64,000 bases of DNA from Ipomoea triloba (GCF_003576645.1 NC_044917.1:10488198-10552197), one strand, 5' to 3'. Counted from the stretch's first letter, positions 44,701-56,362 are shown. Made by a program: numbers and translations. Notes: generated from the letters alone by a model not told the origin.

Positions 44701-47520
44701 CCCTTACTGAACCAGTCCACTAGACGAGTGAAAGCCACACTTACTACTCCACATAACATTCCCAAAATCAGATACAAAGGCAGCTCTGCACAGGAAGCAC
44801 ACTTAACATTGAAGGAGTATTATTATTGAACAGTAGGAGTTCTTAAGCTCACATAAAATGCAAAGAAATCTGAAAGATAACATGTTTCAAGTCCACACAC
44901 ACCACACCACACAACATAGACGAGGATTATGTCAGAGAGGCTACAAACAGGTAATGAATGCATGGTGGAGCTACAATAACACTGAATAGCCATCCCTTTT
45001 CATCATCACCAATGATAGTGGCACTTATACACATGGTGAGATGAATTTTTTTAAACAACCAGGTAATCACTAGAGGTGAGAGCTGAAGAGAACTACCATG
45101 TATATAGTGGGCAAGTTAAGTAATAGTTGGTTTAAGCATCAGAAAACTTAATTGTTGTTACCTACACTTATGTATCATTGACATGCGCATTATGCGATAT
45201 TTAACTTTGTTCAAAATACAGAACAAGAGAAAAATTAAGTGATCAAGAGATCTTAGAAACATTCAATTGTTGAACTCATGATAGGCCATAGAAAATATTC
45301 AACCTTGACGTGAAAGTTGAGAATGGGCATCAATGCTAAATGACAAATTTTTATTACAGCACACTCATGACTCTTGGACACAAGCTTGAGGTACTCAAAT
45401 CAGGGCCACTAAAAGCATACTAGAAGTCCAATACTCCAATTGATGAATTAATCATTTTAATTGGCACTATTACATTGAAAAAACATACTTTGCTGTTTTA
45501 TCCTAATTTTAGCATCCATAGAGAAACAGAATCTATCTTCTTTTTCTACCCTTTTGGGTTTATCAAATATGAATGAGTTAATATATCCATAACTTCCTAC
45601 CACAGTATGAGTATATAGGTTTTCATCAACAATATATAAAAACCAGATAAGATCAAATACCGGCAGCAGATTTCAAATCATACGTGGGCACTGTGAATGC
45701 CTGTTTCTCTCCCAGGACAGCATTTGATACAGTAGATGAAATAACAGATGCCAATATAATCATTGCAGTAGTAAATGGTGGAGAGTTTTCTGCTCGCAAT
45801 GGCCTTAAAACCGTTTCAATTGCGAAGAAACAGCCAGCAACTGCCGCATTGAAACCTGAAGCACAAGAATGACATAAGTGGATTATGAACAAGAGGTCGG
45901 ATTTACCGCATCCACATGCAATGAACAAAATTAGGACAAGAAATCACTTTCCCATCCCTCTTAATGTCCCTGGGAGTAATGTCTTAGATCAATAGCAAAA
46001 AACTTGAAAATAAAGTGCTCTTCCCAAAGAAGTTCATGATCAAGCCAAAAAAAAACAACCTTCAGGAGCAAATGAATAATTCCAGTGAGACAAGCGCAAT
46101 ACCTGAGGAAATACCAGCAGCTGCACCAGCAGCGACAAGAGCTATTCTCCTTTCCCGGTTGTTTTCCATGATCACAGAGCATCCATGGGCACAAGATTTC
46201 CCAATGTCTACACTGGGGCCTTCAGGACCTAAAGAACAACCAGTACCCAGAGTGATGGCAGCTTGAATGGCCTTAACTGTAGGGAAGATTCCAGCAAATA
46301 AATCAATTCCTTGCCCCCCCTGAGATGAACTGGAGGATTGCTTTATTTGATCCAATATCTCAACTAGACCATGCAGCACGCCAACAACAACTCCACCCAA
46401 GACTGGTATTAGAAGAATTCGATGCCATGTGTCTGCTAGTCGTTGCAAACGAAGCCAAGCAGCACCCTCATTAGGAGTACCAGCCCATGCCCATTCATGA
46501 ATTACATGAACCTAAGACAAGTAATCTTCATTATCATGAAATGTTCAAGAACCAATCTAGAAAACAAATGATTTTGGATGCACTGTTAAATAACTACAAA
46601 ACATGTTACATATTAATTTGCAGACACTAAATAAACAACCATAGTATGTAAAACTGTGATTTTGTTCATTTTATTTCAGAAAGCAGATATTATCTCTGGC
46701 ACAATTCTCAGATCTCCTAACTTACCTGCAGAAGTTGAGGCATACTTGGATTTCAATTTGACAAGCAATCCAAAATTTAAAGTACATGTTCAAGTGGGGA
46801 GCAGCATCTCAGTGTTTGCAAATTCTCCCCCACTTTGGGTTGCACCATTTAAGTGTATCAGGTAAAATTCTAAGTCAAGTTTCAATACTTCCACCTTTAA
46901 TATGCAATTCTCGCATATCAATAGAACAACTTCTCTTTCTTTTTTTAACAATACAATTATAACCAGAAACACATCAGCAATTTGGATTATAATAATAAAA
47001 ATAATAAAATAAAATAAAACACTTTCAAGAAAAATAGCAGCTATAAATCAACCAAATTTCTAGAACTCTAACAGAGAAGATGATGTTTTCACAATTGAGC
47101 ACAGATAAATCAAACAATAATCTAAATTCAGCACAGAAAACAGTTTTAAAATTAAAATTAAAATTCTGAACTAACCCCGCGGTTAAACGCGGCAACACAA
47201 AGACCAGTAGCGAGGCCAAGGAGACATCCAAGGAGCAGTAAAGCCCACTCCGGCGGCGCGCTATCGCCAAGGACTTCATCCCCAGCGACAACCCCGTGAT
47301 CCGAAGGCAACGATGACGAGTGTTCCCCCCTATCGGACCGCTTCAAACTCGACAATCGGCGATCAGAGAATCCTCGGTCCAAGCGCTTCAAGAGATCTGA
47401 AATAGTCTTGCCCGGAGTCCTTGGCGACGACTGCGCCTCCAAATCTCCCCCTCCTTCCGACACCGACGAATTCGAGCACTGCAAATGCAGCTTGTGATCG
47501 CTGTAATCGCCTCCTGACAT
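41727..47520 (-). CDS. CLC-F: CLC-f-type chloride channel/transporter, nine exons
   Basis: Exons (high to low): 47176-47520, 46103-46511, 45661-45855, 44331-44785, 44123-44227, 42564-42797, 42224-42436, 41915-42147 and 41727-41808 join in frame to 756 residues, near the ~780 of Arabidopsis CLC-f. The N-terminal ~85 residues are hydrophilic; the membrane part starts [19 protein letters not shown]. The conserved [16 protein letters not shown] carries the gating/proton glutamate (about residue 212), and [13 protein letters not shown] and [12 protein letters not shown] follow. Two CBS domains form the C-terminus (about 582-650 and 653-735). The sequence is closest to plant subclade II (CLC-e/f), reported in plastid or Golgi-type membranes, and lacks the GxGIP motif of vacuolar CLC-a to -d. 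Intron 5 contains a 510-bp MITE. The last exon ([17 protein letters not shown]...) is less conserved but closes the frame. Confidence 0.93.
43255..43764. mobile_element. MULE-type MITE with perfect 9-bp target duplication
   Basis: The 510-bp element starts gagttaattccggcaatggt and ends with the near-exact reverse complement; about 200 bases at each end pair as inverted repeats. It is flanked by atagaagta at 43246-43254 and 43765-43773. The long terminal repeats and 9-bp duplication fit a Mutator-like MITE. It sits in an intron of the CLC gene and has no coding capacity. Confidence 0.85.
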
Positions 47521-47825
47521 GTCCTCTGGTTGTCACATCACCATTCCAAACAGAAATCAATGATAGACGATGGATTCATAGATCCCCCGATTGAAGTTGA
47601 AGTCAATACTGAAACAAACAAAATGAGGAGGTTTTGGGGATATTTTCAGGCTATTTTCTTCATTTTTACGAGGTTTTTCTCAGTAGGAACCGTGTGTACG
47701 GTACGGTGTCAATAAATACATTGCGTATACTCTATTTTTTATGTTCAATACAAAAGTATTTAGTAAAATCATAATTCCAAAAATGTAATATATTTGTATT
47801 TTATTTATAAACACACCCGAATTAT
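47521..47825. other. CLC upstream flank
   Basis: Immediate 5' region of the CLC gene, moderately GC-rich to about 47700, then AT-rich. No distinct promoter motif or gene recognised. Confidence 0.5.
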
Positions 47826-47907
47826 GGTTCGCACAAAAAAAATCGTAATAGGAATCAAATACTTTGGTAGTGGTAATGCATTTTAGCGAAAGTATATTTG
47901 GAATAAG
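47826..47907 (+). mobile_element. truncated copy of the 60.7-kb Tourist MITE
   Basis: ggttcgcaca, atcaaatactttggtagtgg, taatg and gcgaaagtatatttgg follow the same order as in 60732-60805. Both ends are missing. Confidence 0.5.
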
Positions 47908-48298
47908 GGTTAAATAAGTCATTCAACTGCACACCAAATTGCAATTAGGTCATCAAACTCAAAACAATGCAATTGGATCCCTGAATAACACAAAGTCATA
48001 CAATTTAATCCAAAATGACTTGTTTAGCTAAACATATGTTGGCGTAGCAGTTGCCACATTTAAAAATAAAATTTTAAATAATTTTAAATAAATAAATAAA
48101 TAACCCGTCGGTAACGAAGGAGTTCTCCAGCCGGATCCCTTGGTCGCTTTCCGCTGGTTGTCGAATTTCCGCGTCTATACCGAATTGTTGTCTCAATTTG
48201 ATATTTTAAAGCGTTTAATTGCACTTTTTAAAAAGTTTAGGTACCTAATTGACTTTTGGTGTAAAATTTAGGGATCTATTTGACCATTTTTTCTTAAA
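47908..48298. mobile_element. MITE-like element with inverted ends
   Basis: It begins aagggttaaataagtcattc ... caccaaattgcaattaggtc and ends with the inverse pattern (taattgacttttggtgtaaa ... ggatctatttgaccatttt). Related copies lie at 22515-22812 and in part at 25985-26075. No coding capacity. Confidence 0.55.
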
Positions 48299-48349
48299 TT
48301 TAAAACATCAAAATAATAAATATGTGAAATATTGTTTTTTAGTACTATT

Positions 48350-48425
48350 AGTTCGTTCAAACCTGTGACCTCTCATTTGAGAGAAATTCAAAGGTATCAT
48401 TGAGCTACAAGCTACTTCGCTAGAT
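48350..48425 (-). mobile_element. tRNA-derived SINE remnant
   Basis: On the minus strand gtagctcaatgat (A-box-like) is followed ~35 bases later by gaggtcacaggtttgaac (B-box-like). The arrangement resembles the tRNA-related head of a SINE. No target duplication or tail was identified. Confidence 0.4.
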
Positions 48426-48435
48426 AAGTGAAGTA

Positions 48436-50080
48436 TTAATTAGCTATGGATTAGATTTTTATTGCTAATTGTGTAATTTGACTAAGTTCTCTCAAACCTA
48501 GCCTAAAACGAGGAAAAAGAGAATAAAAGAAACGGACACATACGTAAGGAAAATGAACTGTACAAACTGAAATTTATTCTTTGAGGGCAATATCGACCAT
48601 TAAAAATGATGTACTCCGTAATATACACTATATAATAAGGCAAAATAAATAGAAAAGGCCAAAATATTGAAAGTCCCATCACATAAATAAAGGAAAAAAG
48701 CGAAGAAAAAGTAGTAACCTAACATAAAATGAGGAAAAAAAAACAAAAGAAAATGACACATACGTAAGTTGATGGAAAATGAAGAGTACCAAGTCAGAAT
48801 ATATTCTTGTGACGACAATATTGTCCATTAAAAACCATGTTCAATTACAAGCGAACCGGATAGTCCATCCAAATAATCAAATAGTCCGTATAATTTGTGT
48901 GTCATACTAACTTTTCTCAAAATTTAGTCCTTACCTTACAATAGTGTTAAAAACATTATATCATCAATTTCATGATAAAAATAGATTAGATCAACAATAT
49001 AGTTGAACACCTTAGCTATTGGCTTTAACAAACGTGAACAAAGGGGCACTAAGAATCTATGAGAGTTTGGGAGAAAGTTTCCATAAGATCTTTAAAATTA
49101 AGAAAGTGAAAATTAGAACTTCAGTAATTGTTAATCATTTTGTCAAACCACGAATATTTACAAGAGAAGAGGACTTCATCAGCATTGGGGACATTTAAAA
49201 ATTGAATTTAAAAATCAATTATAACTCCCAAAATTGACAATTTAATCAAATTAACTATTATGTTAAAATTTAGAATTAATTAGAATTAATTTTGTAATAG
49301 TTCATAATTAACTCAATGATTTTCATTACTTTGGAAGTACAATACAGGTTTGAGTCGATGCTCTAAGCAATTATACCATTGACTTCTCCTAAAAAATTAT
49401 ATTGTGGACCAAGATCTACCTTGCATACTATGTACATTGAAGTAAGAGTACAATTACATATATAAAAATTTAGGTACATAAAAATAATATTGCATGTACA
49501 CAAAAGTGACACAAATAGTAGTGAATCTATATCCTCACCGTAGTGAAATTATGCACTTATAGTAATGAATTTTAATGTACTCGCACTAGTAACTTTTCAA
49601 AATCAATTTATGTATTTAACTTTAAAGTAATGATTTTATGGATATTTTTTCATTTATTTAAAAATTAAAAAAATCAAAACAAAGTCATTTAAAATGTCAC
49701 AAATATATATTTTTTTGTTAGACAACGATGTGTTATGAGTAAGTTATAATTATAAGAAAAACCTTTAAACATATACCGTACTTAGACTAATATCTGTTCG
49801 CACTGAAGTGGCCCAAAATAACTATCAAAGTGCCGACTATATTGATTTTTTTATATGAGAAGGGAGTTTTGAATGATCGCAATTATAATTTTTTAATGAT
49901 ATATTTTTGTTTTACCAAAAAAGAAGAAAAGAATTAAGAAGTTTAAAAATTTTGAACGGGGTCCACTCCACGATATAACACTACTGAAATTCTCCCTGTA
50001 CAGGCCTCTTTGGTTAAGTTAAACAAATCTGTTTGAGTATAGGCTAAAGAAAACGACACAATACATTCCACATACTATAA
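48436..50080. other. gene-free AT-rich spacer
   Basis: No coding region is supported. Another weak A-box/B-box pair (taactcaatgatt near 49308 and acaggtttgagtc near 49344, plus strand) may be a second SINE remnant. The last 60 bases before 50081 are the PRA1 leader. Confidence 0.5.
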
Positions 50081-50740
50081 ATGGTCTTCTCCGGTCAAAA
50101 CAACTGTCCGGACGGCAAAATGTCCTCACCGAGCACGACGGCGGCGAATCGGGTCGTAAATTCCTCTCACTCTGCCGCCGGCGCCGCCGCAACTTACACC
50201 ACCATTCCCATACCAGCATCAGGCGTCGTCCAACGCTCGATACAAAACTTCTACGCCTACTTCAACCGTTGCCGTCCTTGGCCGGAATTCCTCTCAACTG
50301 CCAACACGTTCGACCTCCCGGCTTCCACCTCCGACGTCTGGATCCGCCTCCGACGAAATTCCAATTACTTCGCTGTCAACTACTCCATTCTCATCTCCTG
50401 CTGCGCCGCCGCGTCGCTTTTAGGCACGCCGATCCTGCTGGCCGTCGTGGTCTTGCTTTTCGCGCTCTGGCTGATCCTATACTTCTTCCGTGAAGATCCG
50501 ATCGTTGTTTTCGGCAGGCACATTGGCGATCAGCTCGTGATTGCAGTCCTGGTTATCGGTTCGGCTCTGATTCTTTGGATCACGGGAGTCTTGAACAATC
50601 TGCTGATTGGCGTTGGAGTTGGGATATCGCTCTCCGCTATTCACGGGATTTTTAGGAACCCGGAAGGGCTCTTCCTCGATGAAGACGACGCCGTTTTAAA
50701 CGGCTTGGTATCGAATTCGCATGATGGCGGAATCTCTTGA
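50081..50740 (+). CDS. PRA1 family protein (prenylated Rab acceptor), intronless
   Basis: 219 residues; an in-frame ATG at 50120 (MSSPSTTAANRV) would give 206 and may be the true start. After a Ser/Ala-rich N-terminus come the family signatures RPWPEFLS, FDLP and YFAVNYSILI, then two long hydrophobic hairpins (about 107-137 and 152-185) of the four-helix PRA1 core, and an acidic Asp/Glu C-terminus (FLDEDDAV). PRA1 proteins sit in ER/Golgi/endosomal membranes and bind prenylated Rab GTPases. Lack of introns is normal for plant PRA1 genes. GC content is clearly higher than that of the surroundings. I cannot assign the plant subgroup with certainty. Confidence 0.9.
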   Translation: MVFSGQNNCPDGKMSSPSTTAANRVVNSSHSAAGAAATYTTIPIPASGVVQRSIQNFYAYFNRCRPWPEFLSTANTFDLPASTSDVWIRLRRNSNYFAVNYSILISCCAAASLLGTPILLAVVVLLFALWLILYFFREDPIVVFGRHIGDQLVIAVLVIGSALILWITGVLNNLLIGVGVGISLSAIHGIFRNPEGLFLDEDDAVLNGLVSNSHDGGIS

Positions 50741-51158
50741 AAGTCCTAACAGTTCGTCCTCTTTGACTTTGAATTGAGATGAGCCGGTGTCCAAAAATCA
50801 CACATTCTGTGTGAATTAAGGAAATCTGCTTCTGAAGAAGGTTCTGTTTGCTAGTTTGCTTATCATCTATTGGGTGTGGTTTTTTCTGTGTGAATTTCCA
50901 CTAGTAGGGACTAGGGAGAGCTTGAGATGTAAGTTATTTCGTCGGAAATGAAGCGTTCGTGGTTATTGCTTGCTGAAAGTTGTCGAGTTACAAAATGCAC
51001 CTGTATTGGAATGTGTTTTAAGATTCAAGCTTTTTCCCAGAATTGGGTGATAGGTTTAATACAAACTGTACTCAATATTGTGACTTGTTCCATGTTTCAA
51101 GTAGTGCTCTTGGTAAGTTACCTGTGAAGTTGAGGCACCAACTAATCTAACTGAAAAA
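50741..51158. other. PRA1 3' flank
   Basis: 3' untranslated region and spacer; no gene seen. Confidence 0.5.
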
Positions 51159-51171
51159 GGTTTAATAATTT

Positions 51172-51361
51172 TGCTTTTTGATACATTAGGTTTTCTCATA
51201 ATATAGACTAATCCTAAGCCTAGGAACCCTTGCCAGACCAAATTCTAGGTCGGGGAGCCCTAGCTCCACGATGTTGTTGGTGGAAGTCGAACTCTCACCT
51301 TACCGGTGGAGTGATAACTTTAGGTCGGTCGTCTACCACTTGAGCTGGCCCTGCGGGGCAT
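51172..51361 (-). mobile_element. tRNA-derived SINE with 13-bp target-site duplication
   Basis: Reading the minus strand, the element starts gccccgcagggccagctcaa (A-box agctcaagtgg) and has a B-box-like gagttcgacttcc about 50 bases on, then a tRNA-unrelated body ending in caaaaagc. ggtttaataattt flanks it at 51159-51171 and 51362-51374. About 190 bp, a typical SINE size. Confidence 0.75.
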
Positions 51362-51585
51362 GGTTTAATAATTTAATATAGGAGAGAAGCATGCAGCTCT
51401 CTCTAGGGTTTAATACGCCACTTTGGAGCAGGATATTAAAATCTAAATATCTTCTGGTGTTTGTAATATGCTCTTTGATGGCACTATAGGGGTTTGACTT
51501 AAAAGCTAATATAGCGAAAGGGACTGTAAACTGAAATAAAATGACTACAGAAAGCCACAATCAGTGTTAAAAAAATTGAGCTAGC

Positions 51586-54570
51586 TTAGTTTGAGACAGT
51601 TTGTTCTGATAGATATAACATCATATCCTTAGTAATCTTACTCCTCATCCTGACTAACTTTGCTAATGTTTGTTGAGCAGCTAATGTTTGAGCATGGTTG
51701 TGGCCAAGCATCACCGTCCTGATATTTATGCAGCTTCTGCATAGTTCCTCGCTGCTATCGAAGTGTCCTCCTCTCAGCAACAACTCTGCTCTGGTCTCGA
51801 GCAGTGTGGCTTTCAACAATGTCACCTCCTGCCACATGTATTCATCCACCCTTTGGTTGGATTGCGGCTTCTTTTTCCAGCAAAGAGAGCCATGATACCA
51901 ATCCTGTATTTGGGATGCAAATGATCTCTCCACTTCTTCAAGGACATCTGTGCAGCCTTTCAAAAGCTCCAAGGCTATGCGGCATCTTGAGAAAGTTGTG
52001 AAAGCATTGATAGCCAAAGGTAGAAATGTATTCCTAATGAAGAGAACCATATCGATTGCCTTGAGCTGGGCTATTGGGGGCTCAGATTTGAACCCAAATA
52101 CATGGAAAACGCAGGCCCACAGGTGGTCTGAATCAATTTGCAGGTTCCCACTACTTCTTACTCCTTGGAGAGTGGCTTTGACTGCAGCTAACCCGTCTTT
52201 TCTTTTTGCAAATATTTGTGTAATGGGATGGAGCTGAATCCAGCATCCAGGCTTCCTATTAGCTCTCCTTGCGAGACCAAACCTAACTAACAGTAAGGCT
52301 GCTTCTTCCTCACTCTTCCATTTTTGACATGTTAGACACTGTTTTGTGCAATTAAGGAGGGTACGTTTTATGCAGTTTGTCCAATTCGTGAACCTTTTTC
52401 TGGGGGTGGGCATTTTATTTGCTGCAGCAGCTAGTAAGTTGACTGAGATGGGAGCTGGGGCAAGCCAGGACCCAACCTGAAGCATTCTTGTAGCAAGGAA
52501 ATTCTCTCTAGCAGTCATTTGTTGCAAGATGGTTGCACAAAAAGCCAGTGTTTTCATCAAAAAAGGATTGGTTCTGCAGAACTTTTTATCATCAATGCTC
52601 AAACTAGAGTAGCTAGTTATGTCTTCAAGTGGCATTTGGTTCACAGCTTCAAATAGAGTAGATGGAGAAATTGCAAGCTCGGTCAGCAGGGAACCAACTA
52701 TCCACAATCCAAAACTTGAGCTCTCCAGTTTTTCAACAAATCTCTGAAGAATTTCTACCTCTCTAACCAGGTACTCCTTTATCTGTCTCCCTTGAATCAA
52801 TATCATTGCATCAGATGCATGCAATGGCTGAATTTTCATGGTATCAAAGTTCATTACTTGGGAAAGCCTTGTTGTGATGATAACATGGGTACCGCCAGTG
52901 TTTCTGGGTATTAGATCATGCAAACCTTTTCCATCCCACCACTCCTCTTCTGTCTCTAGATTATCAATAATCAGTAGATAAGGCTTGTCTTGGAACATCT
53001 CCCTTTTCACTCTCTTGAATGCTTCAGACTCCTGCTGGTCAAAAGTTCTTATCCTACCTCTTTCCTTCTCTCCATCTGCACTAACATCCAAGCCTAGATT
53101 AAGAGACAGTTTCAATACATTCTGTTGAAAATACTGAGCTTCTCCGCATACCCAGAAAACCATCTTGTACCGCTGGCAATATCTATATGCAAATTCCAAA
53201 GCAAGCTCTGTCTTTCCTACACCTGGCAATCCATTAATGCATACCACACTGTTCTGAAAGCTCTTATCCTTCTCACTCTTTGATCTTCTGTATTTGGGTC
53301 CTTTTAGAGAACTTCCTACCACTGGTTCTACCCAAGTCTCTTTATGTCTTTCCTTGCTTTGATTGTCTGCAAGGCCTTGGGATTGTCCCGGAGTTCCTCC
53401 TTTAACATTTGGTATGGGACTTTCGTCCTGAAAAGAATCCCCACAGCCGAAGAATTTTGTCTCAATTTCCAAAATTTCTTTCTCTCTTCCTACAAAATAT
53501 TTATTTCTTGGAAAGGGAAACTCCTCTAACCCTTCTGTATTCTTATCAGCTACTCTTCTCCCAAGCCTGTCCCTCAAAATCCCTGCTGCTTTTGATATAC
53601 AGCTTCTCCAATTATCCTTATTTGCCTCCAATTTATGGTCATGGAACTTTAATACTGCATCCAATGAGTCTTCAAATTTCTTGTTTTCAGAATGATGATT
53701 TGCAAGACTAGCAACTTCAGTGGCATCCATATCAAAGAACAAGGGAATCAAGCTCTTCTTCTGCGCAAAGAACCTTACTTCTTCCAGGCTCATATGGTTA
53801 AAGAGGCTATAATTGGTGATGATCACAACACCAAAGGTTACTGAACAAATAACTCTATCAACAATTTCATGACTTTGGTTATCTGCATACGCTGCTCTGT
53901 CTGCAACAAAACAAGCAATTCCTTGAAGCTCAAGCTCTGACTTAACCCACTTACAAAACCTTACTAAATTTGGGTTCCATCCATGGTATCCTATGTACAC
54001 ATCAAAGCTCCTTAATTTGGCATTGGAAGCCGGTGAGATGGTGGCTTTTGCAAATGAAATCCGAGGGACAGGAAATGAAAATAAAATTCGAGGATCTGTA
54101 TCCTGTCCCAAGACAGGAACACGGGTAATAACCTTGTGCTTTTTGCCTGCAGGTTTACCTGAAAAATCATATCTTTCTAGAGGTGGAGTGTAGGAGGTGC
54201 TAGGCACATTGTCCGACTGCGAACCACCATATGATGGTTGTGGGGAGGGATGGAAGAGTGTGGCTAGAACTATCGGTTTTTCTGCTGGCTGATTTGCAAC
54301 TAAGGTGGCCCTGGGAGAAATATAAGGTGATTGTAATGCTGAGACAAATGCTGAGGATGGAGGAGAGATGAGTGCAGGAGAGTTATTTGGAGACAATTTC
54401 ATGGAAAATGCTGCAAAGTTCTGAGGTATAGAATCTGTATTTGAAGCAAAAGTATTAATCAGAACCCCCTTACCTGGGTTGTTGCCAGAACTTGGTATCT
54501 TGATGGTGAGAGACTTGGTATAAACATATAGATTCTCTTTAGGAGGGTCTATGGCCTGTTTTGCTTCCAT
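51586..54570 (-). CDS. TIR-NB-ARC-TPR-like protein (xTNx class), intronless
   Basis: One frame of 994 residues. A Pro/Ser-rich N-terminal ~185 residues precede a TIR-like domain (about 187-340; SFDVYIGYHG, IACFVADRAAY, MSLEEVRFFAQ). Next come the NB-ARC domain with P-loop GLPGVGKTELAL (447-458), kinase-2 PYLLIIDNLETEEEWW and RNBS-B GGTHVIITTR, then a helical C-terminus with TPR-like text (LLETRAELLLRGGHFDSSEE). There are no leucine-rich repeats. This architecture and length fit the small conserved xTNx family of plants (Arabidopsis At5g56220 and At4g23440), which unlike ordinary TNL genes is present across land plants in low copy. A role in NAD-based or other TIR signalling is possible but unproven. 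No frameshift. Start ATG at 54570 is the only plausible one. Confidence 0.85.
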   Translation of the reverse strand: MEAKQAIDPPKENLYVYTKSLTIKIPSSGNNPGKGVLINTFASNTDSIPQNFAAFSMKLSPNNSPALISPPSSAFVSALQSPYISPRATLVANQPAEKPIVLATLFHPSPQPSYGGSQSDNVPSTSYTPPLERYDFSGKPAGKKHKVITRVPVLGQDTDPRILFSFPVPRISFAKATISPASNAKLRSFDVYIGYHGWNPNLVRFCKWVKSELELQGIACFVADRAAYADNQSHEIVDRVICSVTFGVVIITNYSLFNHMSLEEVRFFAQKKSLIPLFFDMDATEVASLANHHSENKKFEDSLDAVLKFHDHKLEANKDNWRSCISKAAGILRDRLGRRVADKNTEGLEEFPFPRNKYFVGREKEILEIETKFFGCGDSFQDESPIPNVKGGTPGQSQGLADNQSKERHKETWVEPVVGSSLKGPKYRRSKSEKDKSFQNSVVCINGLPGVGKTELALEFAYRYCQRYKMVFWVCGEAQYFQQNVLKLSLNLGLDVSADGEKERGRIRTFDQQESEAFKRVKREMFQDKPYLLIIDNLETEEEWWDGKGLHDLIPRNTGGTHVIITTRLSQVMNFDTMKIQPLHASDAMILIQGRQIKEYLVREVEILQRFVEKLESSSFGLWIVGSLLTELAISPSTLFEAVNQMPLEDITSYSSLSIDDKKFCRTNPFLMKTLAFCATILQQMTARENFLATRMLQVGSWLAPAPISVNLLAAAANKMPTPRKRFTNWTNCIKRTLLNCTKQCLTCQKWKSEEEAALLLVRFGLARRANRKPGCWIQLHPITQIFAKRKDGLAAVKATLQGVRSSGNLQIDSDHLWACVFHVFGFKSEPPIAQLKAIDMVLFIRNTFLPLAINAFTTFSRCRIALELLKGCTDVLEEVERSFASQIQDWYHGSLCWKKKPQSNQRVDEYMWQEVTLLKATLLETRAELLLRGGHFDSSEELCRSCINIRTVMLGHNHAQTLAAQQTLAKLVRMRSKITKDMMLYLSEQTVSN

Positions 54571-54977
54571 AGTAATGCAATGAATGTAGACCTTCTAATG
54601 GGTTTTGAACTTTTGATTTTGTGGTTGAATAATGTATATCTTAATAGCTCCGAGGGTGGCTGTCTCAGCAAGGTGAAAAGAAAGGGAGTTCCCATAACAT
54701 ATATGTCTGTAGTGCCCACAACTATTTTGAGCTGACACTCTGACAGGAATCAGGAACACTGGACCTCTCAGCTGGATTCTTGGATTCTTGTGACAAAGGT
54801 GGAATCGCCCACCCCAGGCGCCCTCACACTCTGGTTTGACAGGATTGCAAGAGTGGTAAATCATGGTGACTCGAGCCCCCTTATTTGAGAGGTTGCTCTC
54901 ATACTATCATTGATGAGACTCGATTCTTGATCTCTTATGATAAATTTTACCTCTGTGACTAATTGAGCTGCCCATGC
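54571..54977. other. 5' flank of the xTNx gene
   Basis: Probably contains the leader and promoter; the frame at 54595-54864 (minus) has no recognisable domain and lies in the likely leader. No further feature supported. Confidence 0.45.
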
Positions 54978-55316
54978 GAAGGTTCAGCTGGATTGTTGAA
55001 GTAGAAGGTTCAGCTGGATTGTTGAAGTAATTTGTATTGCAGAGTAATTAAAGTATGGTGGTGACCCAGCAGCACTTATCAACAGAAGGTGAGTGTGAAG
55101 GAACAGGAAAAGATTGTTGAAGTAGAAGGTTCAGCTGGATTGTTGAAGTAATTTGTATTGCAGAGTAATTAAAGTATGGTGGTGACCCAGCAGCACTTAT
55201 CAACAGAAAATTAAAGTATGGTGGTGACCCAGCAGCACTTATCAACAGAAGGTGAGTGTGAAGGAACAGGAAAACAGCACTTATCAACAGAAGGTGAGTG
55301 TGAAGGAACAGGAAAA
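54978..55316. repeat. stepwise tandem duplications, 26, 122 and 42 bp
   Basis: Successive restarts: gaaggttcagctgg at 54978 and 55004 (26 bp), gattgttgaagtagaagg at 54991 and 55113 (122 bp), aattaaagtatgg at 55167 and 55209 (42 bp), cagcacttatcaac at 55233 and 55275 (42 bp). Collapsed, the whole block is little more than 100 unique bases. Copies look identical, so an assembly stutter is likely. Confidence 0.8.
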
Positions 55317-56327
55317 ATATCTACGCGTGAAAGTATGTATCATCATCTTCTTCTTCAACTGTGGGTCTCCTTCATTCAGAAACACACCTCCACTTTTCAC
55401 TGTTGGGAATGGAAGCTGCATTGCAGGTTTACAGTTCAACCTTGAATACAAAATTTCTTTGGTTGATCCATCATTGTTATGATAGTGAAACATCCCAGGA
55501 AGAGAAACTAAGTAAAAGAAACTGTCAATCAAAGTCTTGCAATTTGCCTGGATGATTGAAGAAAGAAAAGAGAGCCACCATTTGGCTTTTATTTTTCTCA
55601 TGCCTCAAAAACCAAATTAGTCTTTTGTTTTTTTGTTTTTTGAAAACAAATTAGTCTTTTGTTATTAGTTTATCTTTTCTGACATTTTGCTTTAATTTTT
55701 AACATTTTATTTTTTTTAGATTTAATAAAATTTTAATATAGTCCATAGTTTTTAAATATATAGATTTTTTTAAAGACCAAATTAATTTATATATATAATT
55801 AACCATTTATATCAAATTTTCATTAGTAGAATTGAAACGAAAAGGTGTCACTTCAATCATTGTGGAAAATTATCCTGTTTAGTTTATCTCATTCGTATTT
55901 TTAATTTTGTAACTCTTTTTTTTTTTTTTCTTTTCCAAGTTTCCATTTGTCAAAAAGCATGGGTCCCACTTGAATTAAAAAAAAATCAAACAGAAATTCA
56001 TTTGCATTTTCTACTTTTAAAAAATTTGTATTAAGTTGAAAATTCTAAATAAATATTACCCATTTTTCTAATTAACCACATTTTATTTTATTTTAATTTT
56101 TTAAAATTTCCACAGACTGTACATAGCACATAGGTGTACAGATCTGACATTACTTGATGTGGTATTAAAATTTCCACCAAGCTTTCATTGTGTACCGTTC
56201 TTTGCATTATTTTATTTTCAGAGCTGTGCCCCATTGCTCGCCCTTTTTATTTTATATTTGGTACAGTTGGTAAAATGTGATTGAATCATTAAATTCAAAA
56301 AAGTTTCAATTAATCATCCCGACACTA

Positions 56328-56362
<35 letters not shown>

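Noticed and set aside
46015..46266. Frame on the plus strand opposite a CLC exon
   Set aside because: Mirror of a well-conserved CLC exon; no independent evidence.
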